Assembly: GCF_902506065.1 (NCBI RefSeq)
Contig: NZ_LR732912.1
Coordinates: 2,723,016 to 2,787,015 of the forward strand
DNA: 64,000 nt
Reading direction: 5' to 3'
DNA from: Arthrobacter sp. 9V
GTDB taxonomy: Bacteria > Actinomycetota > Actinomycetes > Actinomycetales > Micrococcaceae
Part shown: positions 57,538 to 64,000 of the stretch, one piece after another
Layout: each line of letters starts with the position of its first letter
Numbering within the stretch: position 1 is the first letter of the stretch
Position numbers and translations under genes: made by a program
Notes under the pieces: generated by a model
The model's database searches: none
What the model was told of the DNA's origin: nothing
What the model saw: the letters and a program-made list of their open reading frames with translations, nothing else

Positions 57538-57954
57538 TTATTCGCGGTGGCCCGTGACGACTTTGAAGTCGCGACCATCGAAGCAGGTCCGGGTTCCGGT
57601 GTGACAGGCTGCGCCGATCTGGTCCACACGGATCAAGAGGGCGTCGCCGTCGCAGTCCAGGGCGACAGACTTCACGAACTGTACGTGTCCGGAGGTGTCG
57701 CCCTTGCGCCAGTACTCCTGGCGGGAGCGGGAGTAGAACGTGACCCTGCCGGAGGTCATGGTGCGGTGGAGCGCCTCGTCATCCATCCAGCCGAGCATGA
57801 GGACCTCGTGGGTGTCGTGCTGTTGCACGATTGCTGCAACGAGGCCTGAAGAATCCCGTTTCAGGGCGCTGGCGATCTCCTGCGGCAAGGGGCTCGCGGG
57901 GTCGCTTGGGAGCTCCGCGGCAGGAGTTGGGCTGGGGGCGGACTGCTCTGACAT
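57538..57954 (-). CDS. hisI: phosphoribosyl-AMP cyclohydrolase
   Basis: This 138-residue zinc enzyme of histidine synthesis opens the purine ring of phosphoribosyl-AMP. The motif [19 protein letters not shown] is followed by [16 protein letters not shown], and the zinc cysteines lie in CHTGTRTCF, preceded by DCDGDALL. HisE is not fused here but is separate at 60549. The ATG at 57954 is chosen; upstream in-frame codons look unlike HisI. It diverges from a TIGR03085-like gene 90 bases away. Confidence 0.94.
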   Translation of the reverse strand: MSEQSAPSPTPAAELPSDPASPLPQEIASALKRDSSGLVAAIVQQHDTHEVLMLGWMDDEALHRTMTSGRVTFYSRSRQEYWRKGDTSGHVQFVKSVALDCDGDALLIRVDQIGAACHTGTRTCFDGRDFKVVTGHRE

Positions 57955-58043
57955 CAGATCAAGTCTAGTGCCTTTGGCGGGAGCCGGTTTCTGCGGCGGT
58001 TCCACTGCGCAAGAGTGCCCCGATCGTGCTAGTTTCACAAGTG

Positions 58044-58688
58044 ATGCATTTCGTCGAACCTTCCCGAGAAGTACTGGCCGAAACCCTCTTGGCGGCCGGG
58101 CCTGACTCCCCCACGCTCTGCGAAGGGTGGTTGACCCGGGATCTTGCCGCGCACCTGTACCTGCGGGAACGGAAGATTGCAGTCGGCTTGGGGCTCCTGA
58201 TTCCCAGCTTGGGCAAGGCTTCCGAGAAAGCCACGTCCAAGCTTGCAGAGAAGCTGAAGAGCTCCGACGCCTACGCGGACCTTGTCAAGACCTTCCGTGG
58301 TGGCCCACCGGCGCTGTCCCCGTTGAAGATCAAAGCCTTGGACGAGACATCAAACCTCATTGAGTACTTTGTGCACACCGAGGACATTCGCCGCGCCGGT
58401 GACCGTTGGGCTCCCCGTGCCCTGGATGAAGCGTATTCAGATGCCCTCTGGGACGAGCTCATCAAACGCGCAGCGTTCCTTTACCGCGGCGTTGACCTCG
58501 GCATTGTGCTTGTTCGGCCCACCGGCCCCCGGCACGTAGCCAAGCGCGCACCCGTCTCTGTTGCCATTGTTGGCGAGCCCGGCGAGCTGCTCATGCACGC
58601 GCATGGGCGCACCAGCCAAGCCCTGGTCACCTTCGAAGGCCAGCCGGACGCCCTCGCGCTCCTGCAGTCCGCGGACATCGGCCTTTAA
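58044..58688 (+). CDS. TIGR03085-like metal-binding protein
   Basis: This protein of about 214 residues is of the DinB/mycothiol-dependent maleylpyruvate isomerase type. It has [22 protein letters not shown] near the start and [11 protein letters not shown] in the middle, where histidines could bind a metal. This family is common in actinobacteria, with unknown role. There is no ribosome site before the ATG (GTG 58041 is adjacent); TAGTTT a few bases ahead could be a -10 box, so a leaderless message is possible. It ends at a long hairpin terminator. Confidence 0.8.
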   Translation: MHFVEPSREVLAETLLAAGPDSPTLCEGWLTRDLAAHLYLRERKIAVGLGLLIPSLGKASEKATSKLAEKLKSSDAYADLVKTFRGGPPALSPLKIKALDETSNLIEYFVHTEDIRRAGDRWAPRALDEAYSDALWDELIKRAAFLYRGVDLGIVLVRPTGPRHVAKRAPVSVAIVGEPGELLMHAHGRTSQALVTFEGQPDALALLQSADIGL

Positions 58689-58692
58689 CTTC

Positions 58693-58754
58693 CAACGCGG
58701 GGTCACTTCCGGCTCTTTATCCCCTCGGGGATGGCCGGAAGTGACCCCGCGTTG
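58693..58754. terminator. 21-bp perfect-stem bidirectional terminator with nested hairpin
   Basis: The arms 58693-58713 and 58734-58754 are perfectly complementary over 21 bases, beginning CAACGCGGGG. The loop itself holds ATCCCC and GGGGAT as a second hairpin. A run of five T follows on the plus strand. It separates two convergent genes. Confidence 0.85.
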
Positions 58755-58764
58755 TTTTTAAGGC

Positions 58765-59541
58765 CTAGCGGACTTCGAAACCTGCTTCGCGAATGGCGTT
58801 CTTAACCTGGGCGATCATGTCGTCCGGCCCGAAGTGGAATACCGACGCCGCCAGCACGGCGTCCGCGCCTGCCTCCACGGCGGGCGGGAAATGCGCGGGC
58901 ACACCGGCACCGCCGGAAGCGATGATGGGGATGTTCACTGCGGCGCGAACCAGGCGAATCAATTCAAGATCGAAGCCGTCCTTGGTGCCGTCAGCATCGA
59001 TCGAGTTGAGCAGGATTTCTCCCACACCCCGGTCGGCTGCCTCTTTGGCCCAGGCTACGGCGTCGATTCCAGTGCCGGTGCGGCCACCGTGGGTGGTCAC
59101 TTCAAAACCGGACGACGTCGGCTGGTCACCTTCGCGGGTACGGCGTGCATCCACGGAGAGCACCAGCACCTGCGAGCCGAAGTGACGGGTGATCTCATCG
59201 ATCACGTCGGGTCTGGCCACGGCGGCGGTGTTGATGGACGCTTTGTCCGCACCGAAGCGCAGGAGTTTATCCACCTCGGCAACACCACGGACACCTCCGC
59301 CAACGGTAAGGGGAATGAACACTTCCTCGGCGGTGCGGCGAACGACGTCGAACGTGGTTTCCCGGTTCCCGGACGAGGCCGTGACGTCCAGGAACGTCAG
59401 TTCGTCGGCCCCGCCTTTGTCGTACCGGTGCGCCAGTTCCACCGGATCACCGGCGTCGCGGAGGCCTTCGAAGTTGACGCCCTTGACCACCCGGCCTGCA
59501 TCGACATCCAGGCATGGGATGACGCGTACGGCTACAGCCAT
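58765..59541 (-). CDS. hisF: imidazole glycerol phosphate synthase cyclase subunit
   Basis: This 258-residue TIM-barrel enzyme forms imidazole glycerol phosphate with ammonia from HisH. It begins [21 protein letters not shown] with the catalytic Asp, and later has [36 protein letters not shown] and IASGGAGVP. It starts 62 bases after hisG. hisH and hisA are not in the window. It ends beside the strong terminator. Confidence 0.96.
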   Translation of the reverse strand: MAVAVRVIPCLDVDAGRVVKGVNFEGLRDAGDPVELAHRYDKGGADELTFLDVTASSGNRETTFDVVRRTAEEVFIPLTVGGGVRGVAEVDKLLRFGADKASINTAAVARPDVIDEITRHFGSQVLVLSVDARRTREGDQPTSSGFEVTTHGGRTGTGIDAVAWAKEAADRGVGEILLNSIDADGTKDGFDLELIRLVRAAVNIPIIASGGAGVPAHFPPAVEAGADAVLAASVFHFGPDDMIAQVKNAIREAGFEVR

Positions 59542-59603
59542 GTGCTGCTCCTAAATTCTGCTGAACTCTGCTGGTTGATGCGCGCTGTTGGATGCGCGCT
59601 GGA

Positions 59604-60464
59604 TCAGATACGGCAGGCGTGGATGCTGCTGACCAGGATGGCGCGTGCGCCGAGGTCGTACAGTTCGTCCATGATCCGGTTGGTTTCCTTCTTGGGAACC
59701 ATGGATCGCACCGCAACCCACTCGGAATCCCGCAGGGGCGAGACCGTGGGAGATTCAAGGCCCGGAGTCAGCGCTGCGGCGTCTTCAACCAGGTCTTTGC
59801 GGATGTCGTAGTCCATGAGGACGTACTGGCGTGCCACGAGGACACCCTGGAGTCGCCGGATGAGGATCTCGATTTCCTTGGCTGTTCCATTTGCTGCACC
59901 GCCCGAGCCGGAGCGGCGGATCAGCACAGCCTCGGACTTCAGGATGGGATCGCCGAAGATCTCCATGCCGGCAGCTTTGAGGGTGTTGCCTGTTTCCACG
60001 ACGTCGGCAATCGCGTCCGCTACGCCGAGGCGCACCGACGACTCCACGGCTCCATCCAGGCGGACCACGGTGGCGTTCACGCCGCGCTCGGAGAGGTAGT
60101 CGCGCAGGAGTCCGTCGTAGCTGGTGGCGAGGCGTTTGCCTTCGAGCTGCTCGACGGCGCTGAAGTCACCTACGGGGCCCGCGAAACGGAACGTGGACGG
60201 CGCGAAGCCCAGGGGAAGCAGTTCTTCGGCTTCCACCTTGGCGTCCAGCAGGAGGTCGCGGCCGGTGATTCCTACGTCCAGGGTTCCCTGGCCCACATAT
60301 ACAGCGATGTCGCGGGGGCGGAGGAAGAAGAACTCAATGTCATTGTCGGGATCAACCATCACCAGTTCGCGGGAGTCGCGTCGCTGGCGGTAACCGGCCT
60401 CGGACAACATTGCCGAGGCGGCTTCGGACAGGGATCCCTTGTTGGGGACTGCTACACGGAGCAT
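59604..60464 (-). CDS. hisG: ATP phosphoribosyltransferase
   Basis: This 286-residue long-form HisG catalyses the first, feedback-inhibited step of histidine synthesis. It begins MLRVAVPNKGSLSEAA. VYVGQGTLDVGITGRDLL and ADAIADVVETGNTLKAAGMEI form the phosphoribosyl site. The C-terminal regulatory domain is present (YVLMDYDIR onward), so no HisZ partner is needed. It follows hisE by 84 bases. Confidence 0.96.
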   Translation of the reverse strand: MLRVAVPNKGSLSEAASAMLSEAGYRQRRDSRELVMVDPDNDIEFFFLRPRDIAVYVGQGTLDVGITGRDLLLDAKVEAEELLPLGFAPSTFRFAGPVGDFSAVEQLEGKRLATSYDGLLRDYLSERGVNATVVRLDGAVESSVRLGVADAIADVVETGNTLKAAGMEIFGDPILKSEAVLIRRSGSGGAANGTAKEIEILIRRLQGVLVARQYVLMDYDIRKDLVEDAAALTPGLESPTVSPLRDSEWVAVRSMVPKKETNRIMDELYDLGARAILVSSIHACRI

Positions 60465-60548
60465 TGGGAGACTTTCTTTTTGGAATGGAGGTTTTCAGGC
60501 ACCTTGGCCACGCAGGGGGCTCCGCCGGATATGGGCGGAGTGGCGTGG

Positions 60549-60812
60549 CTAGAGATGCTTGTAAACGTCTTCCAAGGTGAGGCCCTTGGCGAGCATGAGG
60601 ACCTGCAGGTGGTACAGCAACTGGGAGATTTCCTCAGCGGCGGCTTCGTCCGACTCGTATTCCGCGGCCATCCAGACTTCGGCGGCCTCTTCGACCACCT
60701 TTTTACCGATTCCGTGGATTCCGGAGTCCAGTTCGGCAACCGTACGCGAACCTGCCGGGCGGGTCGCTGCTTTCTCACTCAGTTCTGCGAACAGCGTCTC
60801 GAAATTCTTCAC
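60549..60812 (-). CDS. hisE: phosphoribosyl-ATP pyrophosphatase
   Basis: This 87-residue MazG-like enzyme hydrolyses phosphoribosyl-ATP to phosphoribosyl-AMP. It has [24 protein letters not shown] with the metal-binding glutamates and [13 protein letters not shown]. The GTG at 60812 gives the standard [10 protein letters not shown] start. It is the first gene of the hisE-hisG-hisF run. Confidence 0.92.
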   Translation of the reverse strand: MKNFETLFAELSEKAATRPAGSRTVAELDSGIHGIGKKVVEEAAEVWMAAEYESDEAAAEEISQLLYHLQVLMLAKGLTLEDVYKHL

Positions 60813-60862
60813 GCCCTCCAGACTACTTGCTCCGGGCCGAGGACCGCTTGTTGGTGCGTTGC

Positions 60863-60910
60863 ATGACGAAGGGGATGTGAGTGAAGACACACCCACATCC
60901 CCTTCGTCAT
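60863..60910. terminator. 17-bp perfect-stem terminator of the rib operon
   Basis: ATGACGAAGGGGATGTG and CACATCCCCTTCGTCAT are perfect inverted arms around 14 bases. The hairpin begins six bases after the ribH stop, reading leftward, and ends 50 bases before hisE starts. Confidence 0.8.
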
Positions 60911-60915
60911 TAACT

Positions 60916-61401
60916 TCAGCTGAACTGTTTGAGGGTCACAGCCGTGGCAAGGGCAGCAGTCACTGCTTCGTGGCCCTTGTCCTCCTGGGAACCCGGAAGA
61001 CCGGCGCGGTCGATCCCCTGCTGCTCGGTGTCACACGTGAGGACGCCGAACCCAACCGGCACCCCGGTGCGGACGCTGACGTCGGTGAGGCCCGACGTCG
61101 CGGCCTGGCAGACGTAGTCGAAGTGTGGCGTGCCGCCGCGGATCACCACGCCGAGGGCTACGACGGCGTCAAAGTGCGGCGCAAGCCTGGCCGCGGCAAC
61201 CGGAAGCTCAAAGCTGCCCGGAACGCGCAGCAGCGTGGGCTCGGCGATGCCGGCTTCCTTGGCTGCGCGGAGGGCCCCGTCAACCAGGCCGTCCATGATC
61301 TGCGTGTGCCAGCTTGCGGCAACGATGGCCAGCTTCAGCTGTGAGGTTTCCTCGGGGTTGAGGGTGGTGAGGTCAATTGTGGGTGCGCCGTGGCCGCTCA
61401 T
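60916..61401 (-). CDS. ribH: 6,7-dimethyl-8-ribityllumazine synthase
   Basis: This 161-residue enzyme condenses the ribityl-aminouracil with dihydroxybutanone phosphate. It has [42 protein letters not shown] with the catalytic histidine, and [14 protein letters not shown]. It is the last gene of the riboflavin operon and probably forms a 60-mer or pentamer. It lies 17 bases after ribA. Confidence 0.96.
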   Translation of the reverse strand: MSGHGAPTIDLTTLNPEETSQLKLAIVAASWHTQIMDGLVDGALRAAKEAGIAEPTLLRVPGSFELPVAAARLAPHFDAVVALGVVIRGGTPHFDYVCQAATSGLTDVSVRTGVPVGFGVLTCDTEQQGIDRAGLPGSQEDKGHEAVTAALATAVTLKQFS

Positions 61402-61418
61402 ATTTACTGGAATTCCGT

Positions 61419-62123
61419 TCAGTCTTGTTTGCTGTCAAAGGGGCGGGGTGCCGGTGTTTTGCCGTTGCTGACAGGCTCCACTTCGAGCGCCAGCAGGTGG
61501 TCCATCCGGTCTTTCTTGGTCTGCAGGTAGCGGAGGTTCTGTTCGCGGGAAGGAACCTCAGTGGGCACCATCTCCACAACGGTGACTCCGGCCTGGGCCA
61601 GGCGGTTTTGCTTGTCCGGGTTGTTGCTCAGCAACCTGACCTCGTGCAATCCCATCTCCGCCAGGATCTGGCCTGCCGCAGTGTAGGAACGTGCATCCAC
61701 AGGGAGTCCGAGCTGCTCGTTGGCCTCCACGGTGTCAAAGCCGGCTTCCTGCAGCGCATAAGCCTTGATCTTGTTGGCCAGCCCGATTCCCCGGCCCTCT
61801 TGGCCGCGCAGGTAGAGCAGGGTCCCGCCCTCCGCGTGGATGAGCTCCAGGGCAAAGGCCAGTTGCTCTCCGCAGTCGCAGCGGTAGGAACCGAACACGT
61901 CACCGGTGAGGCACTCGGAATGCAACCGTACCAATGGTGCACGGCCGCCCTTGGGCGGGGTGGGCGAACTCACGGCAAGGTGCTCGTGGCCGGTCTCAAG
62001 GTCTGTCCAGGCCTGTGCCACAAAATCACCGAACGCCGTGGGCAATTGCACGATCGGCCCACCACTGACGGGGTGCGGCCCGGGGCCGGTGTGGTCACTG
62101 CTGCGTGTGGTCGATGCGGTCAT
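61419..62123 (-). CDS. ribA: GTP cyclohydrolase II
   Basis: This 234-residue enzyme opens GTP in the first step of riboflavin synthesis. The zinc cysteines are in [33 protein letters not shown] holds the catalytic residues, and LLSNNPDKQ is conserved. It is separate from RibB, though in many actinobacteria the two are fused; here ribB and ribA overlap by four bases (ATGA). The C-terminal 20 residues are variable. Confidence 0.95.
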   Translation of the reverse strand: MTASTTRSSDHTGPGPHPVSGGPIVQLPTAFGDFVAQAWTDLETGHEHLAVSSPTPPKGGRAPLVRLHSECLTGDVFGSYRCDCGEQLAFALELIHAEGGTLLYLRGQEGRGIGLANKIKAYALQEAGFDTVEANEQLGLPVDARSYTAAGQILAEMGLHEVRLLSNNPDKQNRLAQAGVTVVEMVPTEVPSREQNLRYLQTKKDRMDHLLALEVEPVSNGKTPAPRPFDSKQD

Positions 62124-62815
62124 CGCTTCTCCTCGTCCTCCTGTGAAACATGTGCCGTCCGGGACTCTACCGCCTCAACATACGACACCAGGTCCTCAAT
62201 GGAGATGAGGGGGCATCCATGTTCAGCGGCGAAATCGCGCAGACTGTCCAGCCGCATCATTTCACCGTCGTCATGTACCAACTCTGCGATCACACCCACC
62301 GGAGCGAGCCCGGCAAGACGACACAGGTCCACGGCAGCTTCCGTGTGACCTGGACGTTCACGCACTCCCCCGTTAACTGCCCGCAGCGGGAAAATATGCC
62401 CGGGACGCGTAATTGAGGCAGGAGTGCTGCTCGAATCTGCAAGAATCCGGGCCGTCAATGCGCGGTCAGTGGCCGAGATTCCTGTGCTGACGCCGATCGC
62501 GGCGTCGCAGGAAACAGTGTAAGCAGTGCCCTTGGCGTCCTCGTTGATTTCCACCATGGGTGGGAGGACCAGGGCGTCCGCACGCTCGCCATCCAAGGGA
62601 ACACAAATGACGCCGGATGAATACCTGATGGTCCATCCCATGAGTGCCGGCGTGGCGTGTTCGGCAGCGAAGATGATGTCGCCTTCGTTCTCGCGGTCTT
62701 CGTTGTCCACCACGATCACGGCTTGGCCGGCTGCCATTGCGGCAATAGCCGATTCAACAGGATCGAGGCCGGTGCGTCGCGCGCCGGCCGGGGTTGTCTT
62801 GGCGGGAGCGCTCAT
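62120..62815 (-). CDS. ribB: 3,4-dihydroxy-2-butanone 4-phosphate synthase
   Basis: This 231-residue enzyme makes the four-carbon unit from ribulose 5-phosphate. [20 protein letters not shown] near residue 35 and [28 protein letters not shown] hold the metal and substrate residues. It overlaps ribE and ribA by four bases on either side. The stand-alone form is unusual next to a stand-alone RibA; a fission of a RibBA ancestor is possible. Confidence 0.95.
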   Translation of the reverse strand: MSAPAKTTPAGARRTGLDPVESAIAAMAAGQAVIVVDNEDRENEGDIIFAAEHATPALMGWTIRYSSGVICVPLDGERADALVLPPMVEINEDAKGTAYTVSCDAAIGVSTGISATDRALTARILADSSSTPASITRPGHIFPLRAVNGGVRERPGHTEAAVDLCRLAGLAPVGVIAELVHDDGEMMRLDSLRDFAAEHGCPLISIEDLVSYVEAVESRTAHVSQEDEEKR

Positions 62816-63441
62816 TTTGCGCCTCCTTGCTGAGGCGCGAAGGACAGAAGGCGCTCGGTGTACTTGGCCAACACATCAACTTCGATGTTGACCTTGGCTC
62901 CCACAGCCTTGGCACCCAAACCTGTTTCTTCCAACGTGGTGGGGATCAGCCCCACCTCAAACCACGGTGCCGTCTCCGCGGCGGGACTCACAGCCGTCAC
63001 GGTCAGTGAGACACCGTCGACGGCGATCGAACCCTTCTCGGCAATGTACCGCGCCAGCGTGGCCGGCACTCCAAACCGCAGCCGGTCCCAGTTTCCCAGC
63101 GGCTCGCGTTCCAGCAGCTCACCCACACCATCCACGTGGCCCTGGACAACATGCCCGTCCAGCCGGCCACCGGCCGGAACGCAGCGTTCGAGGTTGACCG
63201 CATCTCCTGCCACCAGCTCGCCGATCGTGGTCCGGATCAGTGTCTCCCCCATGACATCAACGCTGAAGTCCTGGCCATCAATTTCCGTGGCTGTAAGGCA
63301 CACCCCGTTGACGGCGATTGAGCCGCCCAGCGGCAATCCTTCCGCCGTGGTGGGCGCTTTGAGTCGCAGTGTTGCGCTGGCGTGGCCATCATGCTCAATG
63401 CCCAGCACAGTGCCTTGCTCAGCAACGATTCCCGTAAACAT
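62812..63441 (-). CDS. ribE: riboflavin synthase alpha chain
   Basis: This 209-residue protein has two lumazine-binding domains in tandem: [12 protein letters not shown] with VNGVCLTA in the first, and [12 protein letters not shown] with VDGVSLTV in the second. It turns two lumazines into riboflavin and the uracil precursor. Its start shares one base with the ribD stop, so translation is coupled. Confidence 0.95.
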   Translation of the reverse strand: MFTGIVAEQGTVLGIEHDGHASATLRLKAPTTAEGLPLGGSIAVNGVCLTATEIDGQDFSVDVMGETLIRTTIGELVAGDAVNLERCVPAGGRLDGHVVQGHVDGVGELLEREPLGNWDRLRFGVPATLARYIAEKGSIAVDGVSLTVTAVSPAAETAPWFEVGLIPTTLEETGLGAKAVGAKVNIEVDVLAKYTERLLSFAPQQGGAK

Positions 63442-64000
63442 CAGTGTCCTCCTGTGAGATATTCCGCAGTATCGCTGTGAGAAGCCATGTTCTTCTGCGA
63501 AACCGAATTCTTGATAATGCCGGAGGCCCCCCGTGGTGAGCGGAGGTGCAGCCGAAGGTCGTTGCCCAGAACGCGCACAGCGCCGCCGCCGGCTTCATCC
63601 CAGGACCACTGCTGGGCGTCTGCCAGCGTGGTGATACCGAGGTCATTCAGCGCCGGAGTGCCGGATCCGAGCAATGTGGGCGCAATGTAGACGATCAGTT
63701 CGTCCACCAGGTCTGCTGCAAGGAACGTGCTCAAAATGGATGAGCCTCCCTCCACCATGAGGTGACGGACTCCCTGTTCAAACAGCATCCCCAAGGCTTC
63801 GGCCGGATCACGTGTGGGCAGGTGAACAAAACGCCCGTCAGTTCCGCGGACTGCAGCGTCCTCAGGAACTTCCCGCAGGCCCATCACGGCCCGAAGAGGC
63901 TGGTGAGCAGAAAGTTCGCCGTCGGCAGTCCTGGCCGTCAGGCGCGGGTTATCGATCAACACAGTGCCGGTACCTACCAGGATCGCGTCGATCAACCCAC
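63441..64000 (-). CDS. ribD: riboflavin biosynthesis protein RibD, C-terminal part (cut by window edge)
   Basis: This is the reductase domain of the bifunctional deaminase/reductase; the N-terminal deaminase domain and start lie beyond the window. The visible part has DAILVGTGTVLIDNPRLTAR, then LMVEGGSSILSTFLAADLVDEL and APTLLGSGTPAL, the usual RibD C-terminus. As the first gene of the rib operon it would be preceded by any FMN riboswitch, which would lie outside the window. Confidence 0.92.
   Translation of the reverse strand, partial: GLIDAILVGTGTVLIDNPRLTARTADGELSAHQPLRAVMGLREVPEDAAVRGTDGRFVHLPTRDPAEALGMLFEQGVRHLMVEGGSSILSTFLAADLVDELIVYIAPTLLGSGTPALNDLGITTLADAQQWSWDEAGGGAVRVLGNDLRLHLRSPRGASGIIKNSVSQKNMASHSDTAEYLTGGH

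Noticed and set aside
59592..60866. Long plus-strand frame of 424 codons
   Set aside because: It is antisense to hisG and hisE.

Overview
The window looks like a chromosome segment of a high-GC actinobacterium of the Micrococcaceae, most likely Arthrobacter sensu lato (Arthrobacter, Paenarthrobacter or Pseudarthrobacter). The grounds are the gene order pyk-gltD-gltB-lgt-trpA-trpB-trpC-trpE-hisI, an ANTAR response regulator next to tRNA-Leu, the GTG/TTG starts and the many 1-4 base start/stop overlaps. This placement is inferred from gene content and order; no database was searched.

Layout. (1) 1-4.0 kb: a plus-strand catabolic cluster of an omega-aminotransferase (cut by the window edge), glutaryl-CoA dehydrogenase, an aldehyde dehydrogenase and a 3-hydroxybutyryl-CoA dehydrogenase. 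Together they fit the 5-aminovalerate/glutarate route of lysine breakdown. (2) 4.2-8.6 kb: on the minus strand, an APC permease, a PCMH-type FAD oxidase and a TetR regulator, with a 20-bp operator-like palindrome upstream of the oxidase. (3) About 8.6-41.7 kb: an integrative and conjugative element (ICE) whose integrase abuts the 3' end of tRNA-Leu(CAA). It carries a MobF relaxase, a long minus-strand type IV secretion operon (anchor protein, lysozyme/NlpC-P60 hydrolase, pilin-like protein, VirB6-like, SCO6880-like, VirB4-like and VirD4-like proteins), SSB, an ArdC-like metalloprotein, a sigma-like factor, two wHTH regulators, two EspR-like regulators, and an ImmA/IrrE-type peptidase with a MAB_1171c-like membrane protein. 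Two phage-defence systems are cargo: Hachiman (hamA-hamB), set inside the conjugation operon, and SIR2-HerA. A GIY-YIG gene near the right end is frameshifted. (4) 41.7-64 kb: core chromosome with tRNA-Leu, an ANTAR response regulator, pyruvate kinase, both glutamate synthase subunits, lgt, tryptophan genes, histidine genes hisI, hisF, hisG and hisE, and a riboflavin operon whose ribD gene runs off the right edge.

How it fits together. The relaxase, coupling protein and VirB4-like ATPase would nick the element and move it to a recipient. SSB and the ArdC-like protein would protect the entering strand, and integrase plus excisionase would act at the tRNA site. The defence systems and the EspR-like/ImmA-like regulatory block are the accessory payload. 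The most interesting unexplained signals are perfect or near-perfect palindromes in front of hamA, the ImmA-like gene, the wHTH genes and the small membrane gene after SIR2-HerA. They suggest that several cargo genes are tightly repressed. The left end of the element could not be fixed, because no copy of the tRNA 3' end was seen on that side.
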